DNA of 64,000 nt from Caenorhabditis remanei (GCF_010183535.1 NC_071329.1:5580001-5644000); one strand, 5' to 3'. Counted from the stretch's first letter, positions 45,336-59,227 are shown. Made by a program: numbers and translations. Notes: a model not told the origin generated them from the letters alone.

Positions 45336-48164
45336 AAGCGATTTTTTCATTGGATGTCTGAAGACCTGTATCAAAGCCAAAGTATCCAACTTCGAATTCC
45401 TTTTGTAAACTAAATTTAATACGTATATTCCAACTATTAATAACATTTCTTTGCTAATTCAATCGGTTTTTGGCCTAATATCAATGAATTAGTGGCGTTG
45501 TATACTTATTAGCCACCCTGTATTTTTCAGCTCATAACATTGAGTTTGAAGCGAGTTACGCCCGTGTCGGCCCGTTTTGGTCCGGTTTGCAAGTATGCAA
45601 AAAATATTGCCTCCGATGGTGGTAGTTGTCAGCATTTTTGTACGGTTATAAATAAATAGTTGAACTTCTCGAAAAGAGCTACCTAGACCCGTGACTTTCT
45701 AAGATGCGTTTTCACAAAAAAAAGTTGAGACATTTAAAAAAACCGTGACCTGATAGTTGGTAGTCTGTAACCTACCGATAGCAGATCTTCTTGGAATCCT
45801 GAATCTGTACTCAAATCCGTTCACCTATCAAACTGAACCGAATTCAAAAACTTTAAAACTATCTTCTGTCTTTTTTTAAAAAGTTCTAGTGCCGGACGGT
45901 ACTACAAATGCTAGCTACCAAAACAGCGCCAAAAAGTTTTCACCGCAAAAGAAAACCTCTCAAAATATGAAAAATATGAAATTCTTACGAAAAAAAAAGA
46001 GAGCGCATGAAAATCGGTTTATCCTTCAAATCCAAATATGAAAAGACGACGAGGTTCCACTTTGGAAAACTGATTAACAAAGTGCATCATCTCTTTTTCT
46101 TCAGAATCCTCCAGAAGATGTCTCAAAGAAGAAGAAGAAGAAGAAGAAGAAGAAGAAGGAGAGAAATTTCAAGAAAAGGGGGTCCTTGAAAAGAGAGAGA
46201 GAAAGAGCCGTCCATTCGTCCGTGTGTGTGTGAAAATTTGTTTATGCTGCTGTTTGAAGGAGAAAGAGGATTAGGTCCCCTCCGGTAGGGGGGATGTGGT
46301 GGAGGAGGGGGACCAAATGAAGAGAAATAGACGATTATAATCAAAATGGACAACAAGTAGTGGAGTGCTGGTCAGAATAGGCTGGAAATATTCAAAGAGG
46401 GAGGGAGGGAAATGGAAATTGGAAAAATAGTAGTGGTGGTGGTGGTCCGAAATGGAAAAATATTTAGTTATTATAGATTGGCTGAAAGTCTGAGCGTTGG
46501 AGGTTATAATCGTGGCCTAGAAACTTAAATTGGTGATTTTAGACCATTTGAGTGGATCTCTGGCATTGACTGTTCGTACCAATAGCCCTAACATTCTAAC
46601 TCAACATGGGATTTGAACATTTCATAAATCTGTAATCGGAATTACCACAATCTATTTTGAGGGGGTCAAGTACTTCTGGTGAACAGCTTCTGGTGAAATT
46701 GAAATGATACCGTAAGGTAGAAAACTCCCACTGGCACAGGGAAATCGAAATTTTGGATTTCGGATCGCTGAGAAAAGCTTACACACGAGTTCGAAGGTGT
46801 TTTGAGCGGGTGGTATTCAAAACTTATAGATTTCAAAACTCGAAAGAAACTATTTTTCTTGGTTTTTGAATGTTCCAAAATGCAGGAAAATCAAAACTTA
46901 GCGAAATGTATCTTTAAACTTGTCGTAAGCAATTTCATGGAATTGAGATTAACTACACGGCCTAGAAATCCAAGTGTGGTTTTTTAGGCCACTGGGGTAG
47001 TTTAGGATAAGACCAGTTGAAAATGTCTTAGCTATGACCACGAAAATTCAATAAAAACCTCTCAAAAAGCAAGCCGAAACGTCTATTCACTACGTTCAAC
47101 CATTTCAAGCTGCTTGCTGACTTTAAATGACCAATTTTCAAATTAAAATTTATACGACTGGAAAGCTAACGTCGTGAGGATTCAGAATCTGTTATCAAAA
47201 TTGAAAAATAATAAAAATTAACAGAATAACAATACTTTTTCGTACGGAAGTGCATAAGTAACAGTGTCGTGCTAAGATTCCCTCTAATTCTGTTCAATTT
47301 CAATCTTTAAAAAATACAAAATTATTTTCTGAAATCGCAAAATGTCAGCTTTTTGACAATATCGGTTTCATCTAGAAACAATCATCTACAACCAATTTAT
47401 ATCGAAATCAGTGCCAGTAATCCCTTTAGACTTGTCAGCAAACTCTCGACAATAGCAAATGAAACGTTAATAAATTCAAAATAAGAAAACTGTATACTTG
47501 GTATAATACTCAAACTAAATCTCACAAAGAACCCTCCAGAAAATCTCTTCAAAATGAATAAGAACGCATTGAGAAAGAAGGAGGAGAACGGGGTGGAGGG
47601 AGGAATCTGATTAGTTAGTGGCTTCTTGTTCTTAGGCTTCCCTTGATTCCATCCTCCAAAAAGATGGCACATCTGGTGGAAAGGGGGGGGATACCTCTAA
47701 TTAGAAATATTCTTCTTCCCCTTCTCCAGAAGATGTCTTCTTCTTCTTCTGAAGTCGAAGAAGAAGAAGACGTCAACAACAAATAACAATAGAAAAATGG
47801 AGACGAGTGGTGATTTGAGCTGACCTGAAAAAAGAAAAAAACGTAATAGTTTTGAAATTTTTCGTTTGAAAATTTTGAAAGAGAAGCAGTGTCGGACTCC
47901 GGAAATAATAAGAATGCCACTTTTCAAAATCGACGAGAGAGAGAGAGAGACGGAGAGAAAGAAGGTGTTCGGATGGGATTAGGGGAGGGGAGAAGAGGTG
48001 ATGGGGATTAGGATTAAGAAAACTTGAAAAAGTTTTGAAAAATTGTCGAAGATTGGAGATGACAGGACAAAGGGAGGATCATATTTGAGGTGCGGTTGGA
48101 ATTTGAATTTTGGGGATATGGGTACTGTAGTTACTTGCGACATAATAAATTTGAAATAACCATA

Positions 48165-48425
48165 CTTGTCATTTGGCGGGCCGGCCCGGTGGAAAATTTT
48201 TTTAAATTTTTGCACCCCAAAAATTTTTTTCAAGTGCTTTTTTATCCCTAAATTCACTGTAGAACTAATAAAAATCATCAATTCAATCGAATGTTTGCAG
48301 AAAATGCCCCAAAAACCACTTTTCAAAAATTACTGCCGAAAAAAACATGTTTTTCGAAAAAAAAAGTCGCTTCACCCGGGCCGGGCCGGTGAAAATTTGA
48401 AAATCGGCCCGGCCCGTGACAAGTA
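48165..48425. repeat. GC-ended repeat
   Basis: The left end is ACTTGTCATTTGGCGGGCCG then GCCCGGTGG; the right end is CACCCGGGCCGGGCCGGTGA...CGGCCCGGCCCGTGACAAGT. The interior is AT-rich. Confidence 0.8.
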
Positions 48426-48809
48426 TGGAAATAACAGGGCATTTTTCTAAAGGCAGTGACTTTTCTAAACAAACAATTAGGGAAATTATGTTCAGATGTC
48501 CACAATTTGAATTCTAGACGGCGGCGCAAGCTCTAGCTTTGCCATTTCTTCACTAAAACTCAAACGAAGTTTCACAAAAAATGGCCAAAACTGAAAGGAC
48601 TCGAATGAATGAAAATTTCATCAGTCTAAAAAACGTAATAACAGTCCTTGGAGCTAAAAACGGCAAAGTTTGAAGTACTGATATGATATCAGAAATAGAC
48701 CTATATTTTTATAGTTGACAACTTTTTAGTGAAGCATTTTTTTTAGAAAGTTGCGGCTAAAGAAAGTATTGATCGTCTACAACAGAATAACTTTAGAAGT
48801 ATTGAGTTC

Positions 48810-49432
48810 TTAAAGGTGGACTAAACTCAACTCTGATATTTTCATAGAATGATGTATGAGTGAGTTCATTTTCAAAAATTTTAAAAATCGGTCTTGAACC
48901 CACTGAGAGCGATCGCCGGTGAGTTTGGGCATTTCGGTGACCGGTGAAAAATGGCGTTATGGCCCAGAAATTCGACTTCGGTCGTATGTTAATTTGTTCA
49001 TTTTCGTGAGTTCATTCTCATATCGAAAGACTTTTTCAATTTGGGCCAAACCCCGCTTAGAACGAGCGGCGAAACAGTTTGAGCATTTCAGTGACCGTGG
49101 AACATTCTAGAACTTTTTCGAAAATGTTTTTTTTTGCAAGTTTTCATCGGTTTTTTCTACCATTTTTGTAGTATTTCTATCAATTTTTGCCGTTTACTTT
49201 CAAAATTATTGAAAGAACACAACAAAAATGAGCGAAAATACCGACAAAATTTGAAAAAATCAACATGGCCGAAGTCGAATTTCTAGGCCACCGAAATGCC
49301 CAAACTCACCGGCGATCACTTCCAGCGGGTTTCAGACCGATTTTAAAAATTCTTTCGATATGAAAATGAACTCCCTGGTACTCATACATTATTCTATGAA
49401 AAAATCAGAGTTGAGTTTAGTCCACTTTTAAA
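48810..49432. repeat. Long palindrome (about 620 bp)
   Basis: The left arm has AAAGGTGGACTAAACTCAAC and GATCGCCGGTGAGTTTGGGC; the right arm has their inverses, GCCCAAACTCACCGGCGATC and GTTGAGTTTAGTCCACTTTT. The centre (about 49130-49230) is T-rich. Confidence 0.85.
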
Positions 49433-51180
49433 ACAAACTGTCATTATTTTATAAGAAGTTGCAGTTATTCAAATTCTTGCCGCAGTTTCCCGATTTCAAA
49501 GTCTTTTTTTAAAACTTTTAACAAAATCAGACAAAACATACACCCTTCCTCCTCCCCTAAAAACCAAAACACCCGAATTTACATGAATAAGGAACACGGG
49601 AGGAATAAACAAACACATATCAATTTCGGTAGGATGAGCCTGCATTGAAGTGCAAACGAATATCTTCAGGTGTCCTCCCTTTTCTTATGAAACAAGAAGA
49701 AGAAGAGAACTCAAACAAGCGGGGAGGCAGGAAGTATGGCACACCGAACACTCTCTCTCCTAATTACGGTATTACGTTTCGTTGAGCCTCTTTTGCGTCG
49801 GGAGGGAGCCGAAACACCGAGATAGGTAGCTCACCCGAGAGGCAGTGGAGCGAGAAAGGACAATGGGACATTCTTCTATTCATGTAGTTGTATAAGTTGA
49901 AAAGGAGCAAGGGGGGAACACACGGGCGGTGAGCACAGAGAATTATGAATAGAATTGAAAAGCTTACGGAGGGGGGAGTAATTATACTTGAGCAGCCACC
50001 GGGAGGACTCTCCAAAGAGAAATTTGTAGTACTTCACACGTGGCTCTAATGGACTGCGAGGGGGGGGTCTAAGAAGCAGACGGAAATCTTTTGATATTAG
50101 AAGAGAACAATAGAAGGGAGAGCAGACGTCACTTCATTAGGAGGTGCGTGTCAAGAAGGGGGAGTACGGTAGTGATGAGGATTTTGAAAGGGGTACTGAC
50201 TTTTAAATGAGTAAGGAAAAGTTTTCATAACAATTTTTGCAATTTTGTTTCAAAGAATAGCAAAGTAGGAAAAGAACAGAGTTTATCAGTTTTGCAAGAG
50301 AACCTTTTTCTGGATTACTGTCGCCATTTTCGTGTCGGGACCCAATTATTCCAAAATCGTCAAAATTGAACCGTTTAAAAATTCAGAATTTTGCAAGGAA
50401 TACAAAAAAATGTGTTTTATCCTGATTACGGTAATTTCTGGATTACTGTAGCGATTTTCGTGTCGGGACCCAATTATTCCAAAATCTTACCGTACACGTC
50501 TTGAATTTCATTTTTGTACAATTCTTTATACAAATTCTGTATGAAAAGTTACAAGTTGGCTCGCTTAGGTTTTAGGTCAAAAAACTCTAGCTTGAGAATT
50601 CGAAATTTTCAAAAATTCAAAGCAAAATCTCAATGGTAACACTGCAATCGGCGACAATCTTAAAATTAGGGGCGGATCATAATTTAAAAAAAATAAAATC
50701 GCTACATTAAAAAAAATTACAGGTATTTTCAACAAAAAGAATATTCTGTTTCCTAAAATTACACAAAAGATTACCACCCCAATGATTTAAAACTTTGTTT
50801 CTATGACATTTTTTAGTCATCAGAATTCAATGATAACAGAACTTTTTGCATACTGTAACAAAGCGCTTTACACGAAAACAATTCAAATTTGATGGTGAAT
50901 TCAAAAAGTAACATTGATGGATTACACGTAGTTGCAGAATGTTAATGGAAACGATAGACAATACGTATAGTCTGGCGTACCGAAGGCGACGGACTAGATA
51001 AACGATATGTGGTATTATAAGAAGGTATTATAAGAATTTATAACAAAAATGAAAGAATGAAAATTTAGAAAATTGGATTTTTAAAGACATGATAACCGTT
51101 GCCAGAGAGTTGGAAAATCCCATATCAGAAGGAAATTGCTCAAATGTACATTCGTATTAAAAAAAAAGCGTTTGCCATCA

Positions 51181-51364
51181 GGGCTGGGCAAATTATTTGA
51201 CCACGTTTCCAGTTCACCGTGACCGCACAACTTTCACTGAATTGAGTCACTAATGTAAGAATTGGCAGTTAAAAGCAGCCGAGAAAGTATTGAACAGATT
51301 GGTCAATTTTTACGAAAGATATCAAACATTCAAAACAAGAATTCAAATAATTTGCCCAGCCCTG
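51181..51364. repeat. Inverted-repeat element (GGGCTGGGCAAATTATTT ends)
   Basis: 184 bp with ends GGGCTGGGCAAATTATTTGA and CAAATAATTTGCCCAGCCCT. The interior is not palindromic. Confidence 0.8.
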
Positions 51365-52609
51365 TTAGCCATTACCCAGTTAGCCGTCCATTTTCAAGGA
51401 CGTCACCGCCACACTACGCGATCAAATAGCGTTCCCCTTATCAATGTCAACTAAATTAAAAGAACACAAACATATATATCAGAGACAGCAATTTTTTCGT
51501 GTCCTTCATTCTTGCAACATGAGAAAAATTTGATTCATGGCGGAACGTATATTTCTCTAAATCTCCATTTCTCTCTTTTGGAAGAATTAGGGATACTCAC
51601 TCGGGGGAAGATTCGACAGGTTTTGGAAACTAATTTGAGTTGTCAGATGGCATGAAGAGGGGACGGAGGGGGTCAGATCAATTTCCGAAAAGTTTTTGGA
51701 CGATTTAGAAGAAGAGAGGAGGAGGGGATAAGCGGTGCGATGGGCGGGAAGTTTAGAAGAGAGAATTCGAATTTTTGGTGTGATGTCATGGTGAATAGTT
51801 CAGGAAATAGTTATGTTGGTTTTACAGGATTAGGAACTTTCAGATAGTTTGGGTAATTGTCTAATTGGCGGTGTCAATAATATCAAAGAAAATGTTGACA
51901 ATCGTTCTGATTACAACAACTTGCTGAATTATCATTAAACTTTTTTAGCAGACATTATTGTATTTGAATGGTTATTAAACTAACAAATTCAGACATTTTC
52001 AGATAGCGATACCAAAAGTCTGGAAAAAAACTATTCATCGCTAAAATATTGATTTTGAGAAATTAATTTTATAGCGTATATCTCCAAGAGTGTGTCACTG
52101 ATTTTTTTAAAATATCGTTTTTACATTCACGAATTATCCAAAATTGCTAAAATAACAGGGGATTGCTAGAGGGAAGCCACATGTTACTTTAAGATGGTGT
52201 CATGGTGCCAGATATAGTCAAATTGTTATACTTTTTAAAACCAAGGTATAGTTTAAACCAAGACCTTCATTGCACATAGTTGCCCACCTTTTGGGGGCGG
52301 AGTCTCTCTAAAAAAGTTCTTTCCTATGAAACGAGGAAACCCCGAAATGGTAAATGTCTAGTAGCGAAGATTTCCTGAACCCGAAGTTCTGAGTCAAGGA
52401 CCAACTGTAAAAAAGTCAGTCACCCAAGAATCTCATACAGGTTTCAGAAAACTAGAAAAAACGCATGTTGCTATAAAAACTGTGAGGATTCTGAAAATAC
52501 AATTTTAAACTTATCAACTATCTTCATGAACCGAATTATACAATCTCCAACTCAAATTCATGTAATTATTTGGCAAAAAAGCCTTAACTTAAACATTTAG
52601 GAAAAAATC

Positions 52610-52830
52610 TATTATAAATTCACAACACTGCGCCGCATGGCTTTAAAGGCGCATCTAATTTATCAGAAATTTCGCGGAATGGTCTCGGAGTTAATAAAGA
52701 TCAAATACCGTATTTTCGAGCTTTGCAGTTCTAAAATTAAATGCAAATAATGTTTTTCGCTTCGAGACCTATTCGAACAAATAAGATACGCTTTTAAAGC
52801 CATGCGGCGCAGTGTCATGAATTTATAATA
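52610..52830. repeat. Family F palindromic MITE, copy 2
   Basis: 221 bp. The ends (TATTATAAATTCACAACACT) and inner stem match copy 1 at 12394-12612, about 40 kb away. Confidence 0.9.
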
Positions 52831-53771
52831 GGCAAATTCAGAATCCCCACGCTCTTTAACCTCATAAACTCCAAAAAAAAATCTATCTTTTTTACAACTT
52901 TTTAGATCTCACAACTAATGAAACGCCATTCCGTCCACAGGTAGTTGAGAATAAATATCTCGAAAAAGCAAACTCAGACATCTATTTCTCTCTCTCTACC
53001 TCACTGTGTGTGTAGAGTGTTCAAAACGTCTCGAATTTCCGGACGGATAACCGACGATGTCTTCTTCTTCTTTCTTCTTTTCGAAGCGGGGGGAGCCACC
53101 GAATGGTAATTCAATATCCTTCTCTCGACTGGGGAGAGAGAAAGAGAAAAAGAGAAAGTGCCGTGTACTTGAAGGAAGTTTTAAAGTTTTTAGAGAGCTG
53201 CGAAATCGACACTTTTTGAGAAGAAATATATTCAGAGGAAGGAAAAAATTAGAGAAATCATCAGAGATCAAGATGAACAGTAGTAGTTAGGGGAGGCGAA
53301 GAAATTTGATATGTGAGATGGTTTGTGTTATGATCAGAGAGCTAGGAAATGGATTTATGTAGGCCACGCCCACTTTTTTTAGAAGGTTGAGTGAAAGGAC
53401 CGGTTTGAACTGAAAATTACCAGAAAAAACCGAAAGCGATTACGGTAAGAGTTGAGCCTCATTCGTGGTTTCTAAGTTTCTTGTTATTTGGGGTAGTCAA
53501 GTTTTAAGATTTTTTGTTTTAATGTTATTTATTAGAAACTTCTAATATTGTGGTGAGGCTCATCTCTGGAACAATCTGTTCCGAAGTCAAGGAAGATGAT
53601 GGCCTAGTTCTTTTTTTCAAAAAAGGAATTTCTCGGGAACCATCTGCAACCTTGAAGATTTAGGATGAAGGTATAAAACGAAATAGTCTCCTTGGTCTAA
53701 ATTTTTCATACCGAAGACTTTTAGGCCACTATGACAACTGCAAGAAGTTACTATACAATTTAAGACAATAT

Positions 53772-53930
53772 AGGTACCAGAGTTGTACGGAATGTCATTT
53801 TTCAGTTTCCGGAATCCGGAATCCGGAACCGGAATGAGACTTTTTTATTTCCGGAATCCGGAATCCGGAACCGGAATGAGATTTTACATTTTCCGGAATA
53901 CGGAATCCGGATTCCGGACAACTATGATAG
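53772..53930. repeat. GGAATCCGGAACCGGAAT element
   Basis: Starts AGAGTTGTACGGAATG and ends GGATTCCGGACAACT. The interior repeats TTTCCGGAATCCGGAATCCG. Opposite orientation to the cluster at 7512-8340. Confidence 0.85.
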
Positions 53931-54246
53931 GTACTGAACTTCTATAACATCGGAGGTTTTCCACTAATCATTCATCAGATCACCCCTTATTAAGAAAACA
54001 GTTTTAAACGCGGTGAGAAAGTCACAAACTGCTCCCTGTTAACTGTCAAATTTAGAAAGATCCGAGTTTGACACCCGAAAGTTATTAGTGAGACGTAGTG
54101 AAATCTAGAAAATAAATCCTTACGCGCATTCATCGTTTTATGCTATTTGCAGGCGGAAAAATACGGATTTTCCAGACTAAAATTATCCAAAATTGTTTGA
54201 ATACCACAGCCCAGCTAGTTCAGCAAGTCCTTGAAAATGGTTTTAT

Positions 54247-54589
54247 TCATACTTGCAAACCGGCCCGGCGCGTAACTCGCTTCGAACTCAATGTTATGAG
54301 CTGAAAAATATACCAAAATGTAGATCTCGACGAGTTCTATGTTACAGATATAATACGGGCCGGATGGCTAGTCGTTAGTATGTCGCGGACCGGGAAAAGT
54401 GCCAAAAAACGCGAAGATGGCCAAAAAAACCATTCTAGCCCGGCCCGCGGCACATTAACGAATAGCCATCCGGCCCGTAGTAGGACACGGACATAGAACT
54501 CGTCTTGATCGTATATTTTTCAGCTCATAACATTGAGTTTTAAGCGAGTTACGCGACGGCCCGTTTCGGCCCGGTTTGCAAGTATGGCT
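54247..54589. repeat. Family D palindromic element, copy 2
   Basis: Begins TACTTGCAAACCGGCCCGGC and ends GGCCCGGTTTGCAAGTATG. The inner stem (GGATGGCTAGTCGTTAGTAT and its inverse) and the ATGTAGATCTCGACGAGTTC block match copy 1. Confidence 0.88.
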
Positions 54590-56239
54590 TTATTTTACAG
54601 GGTGTCATGATCTCAGGTTACTTATTGTTGTTTTATTTTCTTAGGCCAAACGATGAACTATATTTTTGTAAATGACAACTTTTTGGGGCGAAGCTTCTCT
54701 GGTCTTTCGAATTGAGAAACCTCAAAAAGGCTTCCTGTACCTACATACTCCCTGAGGTCTTATACAAATGATTATCAACTACAAAAACGCAGATCTGAAT
54801 TTGATCTACGTGATAGTTTTACAGGTTTAAATATCCAAGACACCTAGTTACTCTCTTTTGACAAAATTTGTTGAAATGCTACCAAAAAAGTGAAACTGAG
54901 AAAAAAAATGATGTGATGCAGATTCTTCCATTTATATGAATTCAAAACGAGCTCTAGAATATTCTATCCCTTCCCCCATCCCAAATAAGTACATCCCCGA
55001 AAAAAGAGTGAGACATAGATAAAAAGTAAATGATGGGCGGTTTTCATATGTCCCCCCCCCTCCTATCTCCATGCTTCATTGTGTCCAAACGAGAGAGTAT
55101 ATGAAATGGTGGAGACGCAGAGACAAGAGATTGTCAGATGATGTGATTGACATGGGGCACTCGGCGGATGAGTTGAAGGGACGGAAGGAGGGAGGGCAGA
55201 ACTTGCGAAAACCCGCAAGAAATTTTTGGAGGAACAACACTTTGACAATAACGTTTGATAGATGGGGTGTCATTTGAAATGAGGAAGGAGGGCAAGGGGA
55301 CTAAGTTTTTTCTCGGCCATGGGATTACCTATAAATAAGCTTTGCTCCTCGTTATTGTAACGCCAAATTGGAGAACGGGACCTAAATGATCTATGAATAT
55401 ATAGTTTTCAGGAAACATTGTTACCGTTAGAGAGCTCACGTTCTGAGAATTCAGAATATGTTTTTGAGCTTTGCTCAGTTCGCTCGAAGTCCAAATGAAC
55501 CGAGTTATAAGACTTTCTTGCCTAGAATTCACTGGCTTCAACGCCCTGTAAGTCAGTTCATTTTTGTGCTAACTGAAATTTGAAAGCCTATTCAGAATTC
55601 TCACAACATCAGCCATCGAACCAATATGAGTTATCCAAAAACTGTCTATATACTGAAGAAAAAATTCTAAACATCAGGACAAATATACGGGTTTTGGAGA
55701 AAATATATGTTTTTTTCTAGTTTCTACAGAAATTCCTTCAAATTTAATGCGTATTTCCGGACAGAAGCTACATAAGGGGGAAGCTAAAGTCAAGAGGACT
55801 CTGAATTCGTTTTCAAAGTCCATTTGGCAAATGAATGAACAGAGTTACACGATTTTCGAATCGGTTATCTCTAACTTCTTGCTGAAACGCCATGTAGGAA
55901 TGAATTCAAAGAGTACACAACCTTAGTTATTCACTCATACCCGCTTTTAAAACAGTTTCAATGTGAAAACCAAGCAAAAAAGGATGGAGTTCATAAAAAA
56001 TTATAAATTGAAGCCTGAGATAATATAGAAAATGTTTTCTAGACCGTCAAAAATTGAAAAAAGTTTGAAGCAACAGAATGATGAATTCAATTTTGACCAA
56101 ACTTTGATTTTCATCAATATTTGCAAACAATATCATTCGAGAAATTGTTAAACTGTAATGAAAATATGATAGTTGGAAAGTTAACGTCGTTTGGATTCTG
56201 AATTTGTTTACAAATTTTACTTTACGTAAAAATGAACAG

Positions 56240-56436
56240 ACTAGGGAAGGCCTCCAGGCGACCGTAGAGTACGCCGGTAATGACTTGTCAGAGGTTCAAA
56301 CTTTGGCCTCGTTTCTCTCGAATACCAAGGGTCGAGGGCAAAAACTGAATATATATTTAGAATCAGCATGACTTCAGCTTTCCAATAATATAGGTCACGC
56401 CTCATTACTCCATGGTCACCTGGAGGCCTTCTCTAG
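56240..56436. repeat. Inverted-repeat element (CTAGGGAAGGCCTCCAGG ends)
   Basis: 197 bp. The left end is CTAGGGAAGGCCTCCAGGCG and the right end CACCTGGAGGCCTTCTCTAG. The interior lacks an ORF. Confidence 0.8.
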
Positions 56437-56996
56437 TGAGTTAAACAAGTTTTTACTCGAAACCGTTTTAATACGATTCAATCAAAAATTGGAAATGCCG
56501 ATATCAGTTTTCCATCCCCACCAAAACGTACAAAGAAAATGTCAAATATTTCAAAACGCTCTTATCCTGAACACCCCATAAAACGTCAAAGTCTTCCAAA
56601 AGAGCAAGTAGTCTTGTCTGTCCCCCTCTTCCCTTAGTTTCCACCACTTGACATTGTTCTTGTCTCCATCTCTCTCGGATTGACACACTTCACACTCAAT
56701 GATATATGTATGTACCTGAGTGGGGGAGAGATATGACAAGAAAAGTTTGTGGTTGTGTTCAATGAGGAGGAGGAAGAATGTGGGTGGGGCAAAAAAAAGG
56801 TGTTTGAAAATGTCAGAATGACATGTGCGCTCTATTGTAAATGAATAAGAACCGCCCGAATTAGAACCGTCCATATCAGAACTGGTACGAATTAGAACCA
56901 ATTAAAAGATGGTCAAACTTTAAATTTAAACTAATAAACCTATATTTCCCGGTTCTGATTTGGAGCAGCACCGCCATGCCAGAACTCAGAAGAATG

Positions 56997-57221
56997 CTTT
57001 AAAGGAGGTGAGAACTCAAAAAAAAATGTTGGCTCAAAATTCGGTAAGTGATTGCTCTGTGGGACCCGAACACATGACCGAACGCGCATGGGTACAAAAC
57101 CGCAACCGGCTGAGCTACACGGCCGAGAACCCCGTCGCACACTCGGGGCTGTGATAAATGTGGGTGCTTCTCAATCACAATTTCGATCACAATTTTTTTG
57201 CGTTCTCACCTCCTTTAAGGT
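56997..57221 (-). mobile_element. Inverted-repeat element carrying a tRNA-like pol III promoter
   Basis: The ends are TTTAAAGGAGGTGAGAAC and its exact inverse GTTCTCACCTCCTTTAA. On the minus strand the middle has TAGCTCAGCCGG (57117-57106), a perfect A box, and TGTTCGGGTCC (57072-57062), a near B box. The two boxes are 33 nt apart, as in tRNA genes. The acceptor, D and T stems do not pair properly, so this is tRNA-derived rather than a functional tRNA. Confidence 0.7.
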
Positions 57222-58533
57222 AAATTTCCCGACTCTATCTTTCTTATAGCTTACGCAGTCTACATACTATTACAATTCATCAATAATTCATGCACTTCCT
57301 CTCAAAAGCCTTTTAAGTTGAGCCGATGAACGTTTTGTTCGAAATGAATTAGGAAGTTGCAGGAGGAAACTCTTTTGGCAGGTGGTTGCCATGGGAATTA
57401 TATTGAAAAGGGAATGGGGGAAAAGGGGGGAACACCAACAAAATGTATAATTTCTATTCAAGTTGGAGAAAGGAAATGTTTAGAGAGAGGGAAATGTATG
57501 AAATTGGAATCAAACGTTTGGAGACGTAAAATTGAAAATTCATGGATAAAAACCGTTTTTTTTTTTGGGTTTTATGGTTGAACATTTGCAATCAATGTGT
57601 TAAAACAATCCGAATGAGTACTTATAGTGATGCCTAAAACTTGAAACTTCAGATATTTCTGAAAAAATTGAATTTTTCAACATTCTCCTTTAAACCCAGA
57701 TATTTGTTCTATGTTTAACAGCTAGACCAAGTTTTTGTCATCAATTTGAGTCTAAAACAGACCTAGTCTCCCTAAAATAAAGGAAGTTACAGATTTTCAA
57801 GAATATTTTATTCCAAAATATGGTTTCCACATTTCAAACTGTCAGAACTCAGCAAATTTCAGTCCGATCTGTCTGAAATTTATACTCACAGAATGAGCTT
57901 GCCAAGATGCTTCGAATGAGAATAATCATGTTCATTTTTGCTCCGCCACGGATACTACAGTAACCAGGGTTTAAAGACGCATCTCGTAAGATTTTCACAC
58001 TAAAAACATTTTTTTATCTCATAAAAAGACAAACTTGCAGATTTTTGAAATTTTTTAGGGGCAATGATCAGGGACATTGCCACACTCTTCAATATTTTAA
58101 GTATAATACAGGAACCTCAATAAAATCCGTTTCCAATACATAAAAACTTTAAAAAATTAGAAAATTAGAATTAAAAGAATGTATGTTAAACGTGTCGGAA
58201 GGAATATACTCCTTCCGAAACACGGACAAACACGGAGACACTAATCATGTGTGCACACAGGATGACCCCTCAAATGCTCAGGTGTGTTGGGTGGAAACAT
58301 GTCTTTTCTTAGGAATCTTTTGTTAATATTACGTAATACGAGACTACTCATGGAGAGAAGACAATTAGAGCATATGTGCAATTATGTTCACACCTTTTAT
58401 GACAACAGAAGGAGGAGATGGGTGTCGAGTAGACACGAGGGAGAAGGAGGTCAAATAGACATGGTACAACAAAATATGATGCAAAAGGGTCAAATATTTA
58501 TATGAATAAGGAAGGATATAGATATAACCATAC

Positions 58534-58926
58534 TTGTCACGGGCCGGGCCGGGCCGGGCCGGGCCGAAATCAGGAAAAATCTCGGCCCGGCAGGGCCCGG
58601 CCCGGCCCGGCCCGGCCCGTGGCCCGGCCCGGCCCGCTCGGCCCGTTTTGAAACATTTTTTCAAAACATTTTGAGTTTTTGAATTTTTTTTGGAAATTTT
58701 TTGAAAAAAGTATAGTTTTCGAATAAACATTTAAAATTGAATCAAAATGTGAATATGTAATGATAATTTAAGCATTTTTACTGTTTTTTTTCGAAAAATT
58801 TCAAAAAAAAATTGGTAAAAATGGGTACCCATTTTTGAATCCGGGCCGACCGGGCCGGACCGGGCCGAGAGAAATTTCGGCCCGGGCCGACGGGCCGAGC
58901 CGGGCCGGCCCGATTTTTGACAAGTA
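58534..58926. repeat. GGGCC-array-ended repeat
   Basis: Both ends carry ACTTGTCACGGGCC / CGATTTTTGACAAGT. The left 110 bp is a near-pure GGGCC/CCCGG array containing its own inverse (about 58540-58640), and the right end is another G+C block (58850-58915). The interior is AT-rich and resembles the 30.2 and 48.2 kb members. Confidence 0.85.
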
Positions 58927-59227
58927 TGGATATAACAACTTATGCAGGCTTCAGAGCTGTAAAATCCAAGCTTTTAGGAATTACAGATAGACAAATCTAT
59001 TTGAAGCTATAAGACTCTACGGATTGTTTGAACATCCCAATTTTCTGATACATACACGGGTCGACAGTTTCTTGTCCGGGAGGCAATCCCCCCGATGTTC
59101 TGGAATCCCATCTCATGGCATTAGCTATCGTAAAAACTTTATTAGAAGTGCCCCTCTAATAGTGGTGCCCAACGAACAACTCTTTGAATAATATAGGTAC
59201 ATGGACCTCAAATTGAGTTTTAACGGC

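Noticed and set aside
46100..46190. Arg-rich ORF (poly-AGA)
   Set aside because: It is a GAA/AGA microsatellite read as poly-Arg.
49764..50015. Minus-strand ORF with a good donor (CTCC/GTAAGCT), considered as the cam-1 first exon
   Set aside because: There is no ATG in frame before the donor. It could only be noncoding, and nothing else supports it.
57059..57135. Functional tRNA gene
   Set aside because: The A and B boxes are present, but acceptor, D and T stems do not pair. It is described instead as tRNA-derived.
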